DNA of 13,676 nucleotides from Pirellulales bacterium (GTDB lineage Bacteria > Planctomycetota > Planctomycetia > Pirellulales > JALHLM01): contig JALHLM010000106.1 of the NCBI GenBank assembly GCA_022844585.1, forward strand, positions 1 through 13,676, read 5' to 3'. Under the pieces are notes generated by a model. That model did not search any database, was not told the origin of the DNA, and saw only the letters and a list, made by a program, of their open reading frames with translations. Below, one piece after another: positions 8,401 to 13,676 of the stretch (position 1 is the first letter of the stretch; each line of letters begins with the position of its first letter). The translations under genes were made by a program, and so were the position numbers.

Positions 8401-11400
8401 TGACGTACGTCACAGGGTTGGGACCGCCTTCAGATACTCTCTCGGCCGAGACCACCAGAGAGAGTTGCGGTACATCGCTCATCTCAACAACGAGCGGTCG
8501 TTCCACGGGCCGCAAACCCGGGGCCGTCGCTGTTAGCGTAATTTCGTGTTCCATTTCGACGTGGTCGTCGTCAATTGCCAACACGGTCACCGGCAACGAC
8601 TCCAACGCGCCATGCGGGATCACGATCGTGGCAGGTAGCAACAATTGCCCCAATTCGGAGATGTTCATGCGAATGACGAGATCGTCGGTCGACGTTCGTT
8701 CACGGCGAATGACGAACTGAGTTGATGCGCCTTCCTCAAGCCCCTCGGCCGCGATGTCAAGAGCCAATCGTTCAAGTGTCGTATCGATGACGGAAACAAG
8801 CGCCTGCCCGACTTCGATCTCAGGGCCGGAGGCCGAAATGGTAACCAACTGGTTGCCATCCGGCGTGGCGTCCGGGTGAACCGTGATTTCGAATGCCGCC
8901 GCGGATTGTCCGGCCGGGATGACCACTTGCGATGGGACGGTCAATTCCGAGGGATCGCTGCTCACGAGCGTGACCACCAGCGACTGCGCGAGGTCGCCAT
9001 TCCGCGTCACCAGGCCGCGCGTCGCAGGGTTGGCAGCGTCTTCGCGCAGTTGCGCTTCGTTGACAGTGATGGTCAACGCGCCCAGCACGTCGACTACGGT
9101 GTCCGAAATTGCCACGTTGTTGACGCTGTCGCTTTCGATGACATCGGTACGCAACCGCGCCAGGACAAAGTAGGGGCCCGAAACGCCGGTCGTTGGAATG
9201 GATAACGGTGCCAACCGCACGGCCGAGTCCGCTCCCAGCGGACCTGTGAAGGGAACCATCGCCATCAGCCGATCGTCATCCGGCGTGTCGGTCGCCGCGT
9301 CGCGCGAGAAGTAAAAGTCGACGAAGCCTCCCTCGCCCGCCAGCAGATCGCGCCCCAGGCTACGCAGTGTGTACTCCACGGTCGTCGAACCACCGGGCAA
9401 TGCGAATTCCGTCGCGGTCACTTGCTCGATCAACACGTCAGGCAGTGTTGGACGCGTGATCGTGATCGGGTCGCTTGCCAGATAATTGTTCTGCTCGTTC
9501 GCTTCGAGCAGGTTGTTGTGGGCATCTTCCTCGATGATCAATCGATACTCGCCGGACGCCAGCCCCTCCGCGAGCGGCAAGTTGACCTCCAGTTGATTCG
9601 TGTAAGGCTGACCGGGAATCAGCGTTCCTGACGAACCGGCGACGTCGCCCAGCACGATATCAGCATTGTCTCCGGATTTCACGAGGACGTCGTCGCGAGA
9701 CAGCCACACGCGCACCGTCCAACTGCCGCGTGTATTGGCGTCACCCGAGTTGATGCCATACCAAAGCGGTCGCAGCGACTCGCCAAAGTTGGCCGACGCG
9801 GGAAGTCCGAAACGCCGCAATTCCGCAAAGGAGCCAACTTGCAGATCCGGCAGCGCGATCGTCACATGACTGACGGACGGCGCAGCCATGGGATTACCCA
9901 ACTCATCCGTAATCCCAGGTCCCACGGTCAATGTGTATTCGCCGTTCGCGCTCGTCGTGTCGACGTTCAGGCGAATATCGCGATCGGTGATGAACGAGTA
10001 GTCTTTGATTTGCACGACGCCAGTCGGGCCAATCAACGAGAACGCGTCCAATGGCGCGTTGCCAATCCGCTGATCGAAACTGACGTCAATCGTAGTCAGC
10101 GGCGAATCGATCGTCCCACTGGGCGATACGCCAATGACACGAGGCCCCGTCTTGTCGATTGAAAATCTTCCCTGATACGCAGCGATCATGCCGTTGCCGG
10201 ACAGATCGCGCACCTCGGGCCCGATCGTCACGGCATAGGTTCCTTCGGCCGCTAACTCCGGAACGTGAACTCGATACGTTCGTTCACCCGTCTGCTCCAG
10301 AGCGTCGTCAGGAAGCCCGACACGGCCGTCCGGTCCGAGAATAACGACATCGTCCACGTCAAAGTCGGTCACGGGCTCGCTAAACGCGAGCTCGAGCACC
10401 GTCACATTGGTATTCCGCGCTCCCAATGGAGTGAACGCCACCACGCTCGGCCCGGCCACGTCCGGCACGAGCGTCACGTTAACGCGCTGCGCCGCTGGCA
10501 TCACGTTGCCGGCCACGTCCGAGATTTGCGGGCCGATCTCGAAGTAGTAATCTCCGCCTGCCGTCTGCGTCGCAAACGTCAACTCGTACGTATTGCCGCC
10601 GACATGCGACACCGCCACGCCCAGAATCTCACCCTGCGGCCCGAACAGCCGGACATCCGCCGCGTCGAATGTGCTAAGCACGTCTCCGTCGAACAGGATC
10701 GTGTGCCTAGACCACGGCGATGAAACCACCGCGGAGTCAGGGGCAACCTGAGGCGGCAGCGTATCAATGGCGTACGACAATCCAGCCGTAACCTGCCCAC
10801 CTACGGCCGGCGCAAAACGGGCGACGGCCAGGTAGCTGCGATCCGCCAGCGCGGGCGAAGTGAAGCGAACTACGCCAGCTTCTGGATAAAGCACGCGCTC
10901 GTCGATAATGCCGTCGTTCTGAAAGTCCAGCGCCAGCAACCCGGATTTGTTGAACGCAATCTCGAACGTTGGCGTCGTGTCGTTGGTGACGTTGTCGGTC
11001 GCGACATTCGAATCGCTTTCGGGAATCAAGTCCAAGCTGATCGTTGCCGCCGCGGTATTAAGGGGTAAGTCCGCGACATAGTCGCCGCCTTCCAGCAAGT
11101 TTCCGGCGAGATCCTGGACGCCGTTCGGCGCATCGCCATTGATGGTGAGTTGATACAACTCGTCGGCTAGCGGCGAATCCATCATCAGTACGACGCGACC
11201 CGTCCCGGGGTCGAACGTGATCTGCGTGATTCGATCGCTGACATCAATGTCGTTGACATTGCCGATCACGCCGTCGCCGCCGGAAGCCAGCAGGGCGTAG
11301 TTGTCATGCGCCGTCGCCCAGCGAGGGTTAACGCCGCCCTGATCGAGATAGTCCACGACGATGGAATTCGGTTGGATCGCGATGCCGGTCACCACGGGAC

Positions 11401-13090
11401 CAAATTCGTCGGAGTCCACCGTGATGATCCGCTCCGTGGATTCCGGCATCAGATTGCCGGCAAGGTCCGCGATGTTCGGCCCCACGATCAGACGATAGTT
11501 GCCGGCAATCACCTGCGGCGCGAATTGGAGTAGATACTCGTATTCGTCGATTTCGACGATCGTGAGCTCAATCGGCGCGCCCGCTGTGTCGAACAATGCG
11601 ACGTTACCGCTCAATGACGCGCCGATGACGGGCTTCTCGAAACTGAGCTTGTATTCTGACCAGGCGGCCGCCACCTCAACTTCGCCCGGCAAGAGTCGTG
11701 GCGGAAGCGTGTCGACGGTCACGCCCACTAGGGCCTGGGTGACGCTGCCGGACGCCGGCGTGAACGTGGCGGTGATAAAAAACAGGCCGTCCGAGTCGAA
11801 GCGTCGCGTGACTTGAAAGGTTCGCGGCGTGGGCACAAACCGCGATTCGTCTGGAATTTGGTCGCCATTAAAGTCAATATCCACGCGGCCGATCTTGTTC
11901 ACGGTCACGTCGTACGTGACGTCGCGAAGGCGCGTGAGATTGTCGCCGGCGATTCCTGTATCGCTCGCCGGGGCCAGTTGCATGGATACTTGAGGAAAGC
12001 CTGTTTCAATCGCAAACGCGCCAACAAAATCATCGCCGCCATTGCCATCGCCGTCACCATCCAGCGGCGAGCCGTCGAGTCCCTGCAGTCCGTTCGCGCC
12101 GGCGTTCACCGTGAGTTGGTAGTAGCCGTCCGGGAGCGCGTCGCCGCTGGAAAGCGGCTGATAGCGGACATTGGCCTGGCTGTAGTTGTAGAAGCCGACG
12201 CGTCCCGGTCCGAGTGGCGCAGGATCGTCGAACTCTCGCGACCACACAACCTCGCCGCCGTCGGCGTGGCGGATCGTAATCGCGATCTGCCCGTCGCTCG
12301 CGTAGTCGACGGCGAAATCGTAGGCGACGCCATCCTGCCAACCCGTCGACGGGCCCACCGCGAGCACGTCGATAAACGGATCGCTCGATTCCAGATTCCA
12401 CAGATCGGGGCGCTGCAAGGATCCGCCCGTTCCCGTGATCTTGGCGAGCTTCAGGCCAGCCTCGGCGCCGCCTTGCGACGTTTGCTTCCAACTGACCAGA
12501 TAATACTGATCAGGCAATTGGGTCTCCGCATGTTGTCGAAAGCCGAAGACGAATCCGATGATGTCGTCGTCGCCGGCGGCGTCCACAACCTGCAATCGCC
12601 CTTCGAAGCGGCTATTCACCAGGTCGAAGTCGCTCACAAAGAACGACATCGCGCCATTGATGTCCTGCACCACGCTGTCGCCGTCGACGCGCCACTCGCC
12701 GAACAGTCCGCCCGGAAAGCTGTAATCCACTTCGCTCCAACGCGACAGGTCGACCGCCGACGACAGCCCGATTTCCGTGGCGCCCGTAACGTACTGCGGC
12801 AGCACGCGAAACGCCTGATCGTCGCCGCCGCCGACCAGGCGATCGGCGCCCAGATGCAACAACTCATAGTTCGCCGCGTCGCGAGCGCCTGCGTCGAGCA
12901 CCGGATCCGAGAGCGTCAGTCGAATATTCGAAACCGTCTCATGAACCGTTCCGGTCGGCTCGTACGCCGTGACGAATGGGCTGCCATCAAGCAGATGCCG
13001 CGCCTCGAGCGTCTCCAGGCGATTGATCGCGCGGCGACGGGTCGCTTCACGAGGGGACGTACGTTGCGGGTGAGTGCGGCGAAGTCTCAT
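2405..13090 (-). CDS. Giant modular secreted/surface protein (3561 aa): Ig-like, TSP-C-like, CARDB, Calx-beta-like and dockerin-like modules
   Basis: The product is probably exported and adhesive or structural; no catalytic domain is recognised. Residues 25-34 (LETLEARHLL) resemble the LEPR-XLL N-terminal motif of planctomycete exported proteins. Domains follow in order. Residues 60-1078 hold Ig-like repeats with recurring GPxIxDxAGNxM ends, and a thrombospondin-C-like domain (about 172-312) is inserted in the first. Two CARDB domains (1079-1336) carry E-x-N-E-x-N-N-type ends. About four Calx-beta/Ig-like repeats (1337-1750) are followed by a third CARDB (1751-1866). Residues 1867-2180 are beta-rich. 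A carboxypeptidase-regulatory-like domain (2185-2280) precedes a cysteine-rich segment (2397-2505) and a Gly/Pro/Ser linker. A conserved module of unknown function (2700-2983) leads to three Ig-like repeats (2985-3310) and a further Ig-like strand set. A dockerin-like segment (3411-3453) with one calcium loop, DFDRNGVID, and a charged 108-residue tail end the protein. The ATG at 13090 puts the motif near the N-terminus; the TTG at 13129 is possible. Neither has a clear ribosome binding site. No C-terminal anchor is visible. Confidence 0.9.
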   Translation of the reverse strand: MRLRRTHPQRTSPREATRRRAINRLETLEARHLLDGSPFVTAYEPTGTVHETVSNIRLTLSDPVLDAGARDAANYELLHLGADRLVGGGDDQAFRVLPQYVTGATEIGLSSAVDLSRWSEVDYSFPGGLFGEWRVDGDSVVQDINGAMSFFVSDFDLVNSRFEGRLQVVDAAGDDDIIGFVFGFRQHAETQLPDQYYLVSWKQTSQGGAEAGLKLAKITGTGGSLQRPDLWNLESSDPFIDVLAVGPSTGWQDGVAYDFAVDYASDGQIAITIRHADGGEVVWSREFDDPAPLGPGRVGFYNYSQANVRYQPLSSGDALPDGYYQLTVNAGANGLQGLDGSPLDGDGDGNGGDDFVGAFAIETGFPQVSMQLAPASDTGIAGDNLTRLRDVTYDVTVNKIGRVDIDFNGDQIPDESRFVPTPRTFQVTRRFDSDGLFFITATFTPASGSVTQALVGVTVDTLPPRLLPGEVEVAAAWSEYKLSFEKPVIGASLSGNVALFDTAGAPIELTIVEIDEYEYLLQFAPQVIAGNYRLIVGPNIADLAGNLMPESTERIITVDSDEFGPVVTGIAIQPNSIVVDYLDQGGVNPRWATAHDNYALLASGGDGVIGNVNDIDVSDRITQITFDPGTGRVVLMMDSPLADELYQLTINGDAPNGVQDLAGNLLEGGDYVADLPLNTAAATISLDLIPESDSNVATDNVTNDTTPTFEIAFNKSGLLALDFQNDGIIDERVLYPEAGVVRFTSPALADRSYLAVARFAPAVGGQVTAGLSYAIDTLPPQVAPDSAVVSSPWSRHTILFDGDVLSTFDAADVRLFGPQGEILGVAVSHVGGNTYELTFATQTAGGDYYFEIGPQISDVAGNVMPAAQRVNVTLVPDVAGPSVVAFTPLGARNTNVTVLELAFSEPVTDFDVDDVVILGPDGRVGLPDDALEQTGERTYRVHVPELAAEGTYAVTIGPEVRDLSGNGMIAAYQGRFSIDKTGPRVIGVSPSGTIDSPLTTIDVSFDQRIGNAPLDAFSLIGPTGVVQIKDYSFITDRDIRLNVDTTSANGEYTLTVGPGITDELGNPMAAPSVSHVTIALPDLQVGSFAELRRFGLPASANFGESLRPLWYGINSGDANTRGSWTVRVWLSRDDVLVKSGDNADIVLGDVAGSSGTLIPGQPYTNQLEVNLPLAEGLASGEYRLIIEEDAHNNLLEANEQNNYLASDPITITRPTLPDVLIEQVTATEFALPGGSTTVEYTLRSLGRDLLAGEGGFVDFYFSRDAATDTPDDDRLMAMVPFTGPLGADSAVRLAPLSIPTTGVSGPYFVLARLRTDVIESDSVNNVAISDTVVDVLGALTITVNEAQLREDAANPATRGLVTRNGDLAQSLVVTLVSSDPSELTVPSQVVIPAGQSAAAFEITVHPDATPDGNQLVTISASGPEIEVGQALVSVIDTTLERLALDIAAEGLEEGASTQFVIRRERTSTDDLVIRMNISELGQLLLPATIVIPHGALESLPVTVLAIDDDHVEMEHEITLTATAPGLRPVERPLVVEMSDVPQLSLVVSAERVSEGGPNPVTYVTVSRDRVTNQPQVVQIAVLPEGVLSAPLTVTIPAGGATTTFPVSTVQNVEPDGDRIVALQARPIADHRDVLEHGAASASLEVIDDDVPSLLLQVNDSAVAEGLLNATTLTLIRTGAADLELAVSLAVNNPGEIELPSTVTFRPGESLVEIDITTSNDGVTDGAQSVTVTASAEGLADGLVTFVVSDVNLPDLIVTEVASQSTVLTLSQFDVSYTTKSVGLANASGSWRELVFLSANPSAGDDELISEVVVNADLPSGIGVSRSVRTFAPAAPGQYWMIVITDATNSMVELNESNNVTVSIVPLNVVAEYEATVAADVDVALADTQIRLSGEAWIVGTSEPARFKIVSIHLQNRGFIREIAALTDFNGRFQASFVPLPGEAGRYSIGATHPGLSTFVVQDEFTLVGMRSSPDEVTVRLIEGQSPTIAEVKLSNPTDFALTNLQAFVQGRPGNINVDVTFGDDDATSTIPGDGHVPLRVRLQALDASVTRGDVQLRITSAEGAFLDVTVHVLVEPLRARLVAAPESLVGGMLIGGQSIVEFQVRNDGGKATGPIAIRLPEVEWLKSGSGAELPSLGPGESARLTLLLTLPTGSRLGEYYGTMALIADEMQLGVPFRFNGISELLGDLKVVVSDEYTYYAEGAPRVAEAQVKLTDPFTGEIVRSGVTDASGLIQWSEVSEGPYTLEVTAAKHTSYRSSVDLVGGVVTLADVLISRETVAVSWEVVPTESDDNYKLVLESTFETNVPIPVVTFDDNIIMPMVLEGETTQTEITIRNHGLIAAQNVTISVRHTEIYEVIPLITDVGVLPAKGSLTIPVLVRRRSDFVEGGGANGEPEECEDPEIVVKWCILCAGKLLCYDRSAQLPVLYFLRDLFNCIYGNIDNPAALPLPNLLKAPNRIIGLLCDCADLVGVKLPPDFKCKCMLLDALTIGFGSFVNPADILNCICSGPPSETEGSPGQSGPGGVIVVGVSEPSPGVSSPFPPCNPQDYIDAGYTEGPPAEDTGGGGSDGGVCARVKIRIEQEAVLARTTFAGSLEVANLDSNLSVESVGFDLLFTDATGASAAHFFTIASTTLQGIDALDGTGVILPSTTALAKFMIFALEAAAATGPTEYAIAGTLRYRENGEEIVVPLASVRIVVQPEPALNLKYFHQRDVFSDDPHTDPEIEPAIPYTLAVMVENNGAGVAKNLKITSAQPRIIENEKGLLIDFQIIATEVFSALGFSQLTPSLIANFGDIAPDEIKIARWLLTSTLQGQFIDYKATFEHIDGLGDPRLSLIKSVKIFEMIHQVYSQEDELPDFLTNEVPDAPEDLPDTIHLSDGTVHSVALAGEPTFDALKPSVADPVVEMTVDMAAGWGYLRAHDIGDGKWRLTRVVRSDGTELNPDNFWQTDRTFIEQGHPPRLENNVHLVDRDSTGRYTLYYTALDTSPPSVESLQQVSPNPRNEAVSSLDVLFTEDLASVDVTALRLTRDGGPNLIGPGVTITPVGQSEKLFRIAGLESLTSDDGEYRLTVDASLVRDEFGNAGFGAASAEWVNGSLAAAVESIAGPSGLLVNAPLDGVQVLFTRTIDFATLDASDLQLKRNGVDVPLTELNFSQTTERGYSIAGLADETSLDGDYQFCVNARTVADASGRAGVGGKCVSWTLDGTAPQLASIEEVAAERVPDGLGAIDVTFSEPIRAATFDWRDLVLTADGAPILLDASVSVTPLAANRYRIRGLAAFSSDAADYSLQVNAADVQDFAANAGVGGLSAEFDRLPPAPPAGITLSPATLIGADAWQAHSIALVLSGQLSEPGLTVSVFDVTTNQDLGVPTLSGMSFLLPIRLEVSGQHALRVRASDAAGNAAQTTIQVFVRIITVGDLNNVRNDFGTTGENLPADFDRNGVIDIQDLNFVRNNLGSADSTPSLATMPRRRVASNAWDEALLETQASSATPTTKHNAMDWALDVLASSFEDRVALDELQLERGSARLDAIDAALQSFDEVEPVNLRGRVLRGASRQSNSPLKAK
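3161..4138 (-). repeat. Three tandem Ig-like repeats near the C-terminus of the giant protein
   Basis: Residues 2985-3310 form three units of about 105-110 residues. Each ends in a recognisable pattern: YRLTVDASLVRDEFGNAGFG, YQFCVNARTVADASGRAGVG and YSLQVNAADVQDFAANAGVG. The middle unit alone has two cysteines (C3177, C3196), close enough for a disulfide. These units are of the bacterial SbsA/Big_5-like type. Confidence 0.7.
7841..9082 (-). repeat. Tandem Calx-beta/Ig-like repeats of the giant protein
   Basis: Residues 1337-1750 contain about four units of roughly 100 residues. Each has an EG- or ED-containing first strand, a central LPSTVTFRPG-type strand (1386-1395, 1486-1494, 1590-1599, 1698-1707), and an acidic D-x-x-x-(D/E)G turn before the last strands. 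The spacing of the (I/F)(P/R)xG strand is close to 100 residues each time. Calx-beta units often bind calcium, but binding here is not shown. Confidence 0.6.
10466..12880 (-). repeat. Two diverged long repeat units in the N-terminal third of the giant protein
   Basis: Residues 71-560 and 594-875 share the same order of landmarks: NYxLL with a following GxD, YQLT(V/I)N with NG-Q-L, a SDxxxAxDNxT stretch, a DFxxDxxxDE acidic loop (406-415 and 722-731), VDTLPP or IDTLPP, and GPxIxDxAGNxMP. This points to duplication of a multi-domain unit. The first unit is longer because a thrombospondin-C-like domain sits inside it. Confidence 0.65.
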
Positions 13091-13181
13091 AGCGGAGAAT
13101 AAGTCCAAGGTGGAGAGGCTCGCAGACAAAAAATGGCCGATAGCACAGCGAGCGCCGACATGCCGGCGTCGCCACCGCCGG
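13091..13181 (-). other. 91-bp intergenic spacer upstream of the giant gene
   Basis: This short spacer separates two leftward genes that both encode dockerin-like domains. It carries the stem-loop near the upstream stop and a T6 run, but no ribosome binding site before the ATG at 13090 and no clear promoter. The distance allows either co-transcription or a separate promoter. Confidence 0.4.
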
Positions 13182-13182
13182 C
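13162..13182 (-). terminator. GC-rich stem-loop just after the stop of the PEP-CTERM gene
   Basis: A perfect 7-bp inverted repeat, GCCGGCG with CGCCGGC and a 7-nt loop, begins at the last base of the stop codon of the upstream gene. A run of six T on the minus strand (13133-13128) follows, but about 29 nt downstream, further than in a classic intrinsic terminator. It may instead be an attenuating or mRNA-stabilising hairpin between two co-directional genes. Confidence 0.3.
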
Positions 13183-13676
13183 TAGCCAGAAACGGGGCGA
13201 GGCGACATGGAATGCCGGGCGCGGCACGCGCAACCCGCCAGAGCGGCGATCACGAGGAGCACCACTGTGCTTGGCTCGGGCACGGCGTTCGCACGTCCCA
13301 TGGCCACGCGTCCGAAGTTGTTGCGCACGTCATTCAGGTCCGATACATCCACGAAACCGTCCCGGTTTGCGTCTCCCGCGATGCCAGCCCCACTCAACCC
13401 GAAGTTGTTGCGTACGGCGTTGAGGTCCAAGATGTTGACCCGCCAATCGCCGTTCGTGTCACCGGGCATGCTGTCCGTCAACGCCAGGGTTCCGTCGCCG
13501 AAAGGGACGGCCAGAATCTCGTCGCCAAATAGCTCATTGAGATGCTTCATTTCGCCATCGAGCCAGGCGTACACGTTCACGTCATTCAGCACGAACGTCG
13601 AACCTTCCTGGATGAACAGTCCGTCCAACCCGCCGAGTCCGAAGAGGTACATCGCCTCGTAGCGATTTCCATCGCG
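13182..13676 (-). CDS. C-terminal part of an exported protein with dockerin-like domain and PEP-CTERM anchor (5' end outside window)
   Basis: Only the last 164 residues are visible; the frame stays open to the right edge, so the ATG at 13652 is internal. Visible residues 1-70 are beta-rich (YLFGLGGLDGLFIQEGST) and match no family I can name. Residues 72-122 are a dockerin-like pair of calcium loops, GDTNGDWRVNILDLN and GDANRDGFVDVSDLN, each followed by a helix (AVRNNFG, DVRNNFG). The end is a PEP-CTERM signal: the VPEPS motif, a hydrophobic stretch of about 15 residues and a basic C-terminus (CRARH). In families with this signal, an exosortase cleaves the motif and sorts the protein to the envelope or extracellular matrix. 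The stop lies 91 bp before the giant gene in the same direction. Confidence 0.85.
   Translation of the reverse strand, partial: RDGNRYEAMYLFGLGGLDGLFIQEGSTFVLNDVNVYAWLDGEMKHLNELFGDEILAVPFGDGTLALTDSMPGDTNGDWRVNILDLNAVRNNFGLSGAGIAGDANRDGFVDVSDLNDVRNNFGRVAMGRANAVPEPSTVVLLVIAALAGCACRARHSMSPRPVSG

Noticed and set aside
2405..13090. Repetitive pattern as CRISPR or short nucleotide tandem repeats
   Set aside because: The repetition is at the protein level in diverged Ig-like units of about 100 residues; no short identical repeats with regular spacers are present.
11813..13102. Long plus-strand open frame (429 codons) opposite the N-terminus of the giant gene
   Set aside because: It lies wholly antisense to a clearly coding region, has an arginine- and histidine-rich composition typical of antisense shadows in G+C-rich genes, and shows no recognisable domain.
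13091..13129. TTG start at 13129 for the giant protein
   Set aside because: It adds 13 residues without a ribosome binding site and begins in the T-run; the ATG at 13090 gives a more usual basic leader before the LEPR-XLL-like motif. It is not fully excluded.

Overview
The window looks like chromosomal DNA of a planctomycete, probably of the Pirellulales type. The evidence is indirect: an N-terminal LEPR-XLL-like motif on a giant Ig-repeat protein, dockerin-like helices of the form LNxVRNNFG in two adjacent genes, a PEP-CTERM anchor, few Shine-Dalgarno sites and moderately high G+C. No rRNA or housekeeping gene is present to fix the taxonomy.

Layout. Positions 1-119 look like the end of an IS3-family element, with the first 17 codons of a leftward OrfA-like gene. 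Positions 120-380 are non-coding. Positions 381-917 (+) encode a small membrane-anchored protein resembling the DUF6174 family. Positions 877-2364 (-) hold an IS256/Mutator-type transposase with an intact DDE triad but a frameshifted C-terminus; its N-terminus may be frameshifted too. Positions 2405-13090 (-) are one gene for a predicted secreted or surface protein of 3561 residues, covering almost 80% of the window. It begins 91 bp downstream of the stop of another leftward gene (13182-13676, cut by the window edge), which ends in a two-repeat dockerin-like domain and a PEP-CTERM sorting signal.

The giant protein is a chain of adhesion-type modules: Ig-like repeats with a thrombospondin-C-like domain inserted in the first, CARDB domains, Calx-beta/Ig-like repeats, a third CARDB, a carboxypeptidase-regulatory-like domain, a cysteine-rich segment, a conserved module of unknown function, three more Ig-like repeats, a dockerin-like segment with only one calcium loop, and a charged tail. 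No enzyme domain was recognised.

The two dockerin-bearing genes probably both make exported proteins, one likely anchored by the exosortase route and one without a visible anchor. The two insertion sequences and the DUF6174-like gene downstream form a small accessory zone. No CRISPR array, tRNA, rRNA or defence system was seen. The most unusual features are within the giant protein: its domain insertion, its clustered cysteines and its incomplete dockerin.
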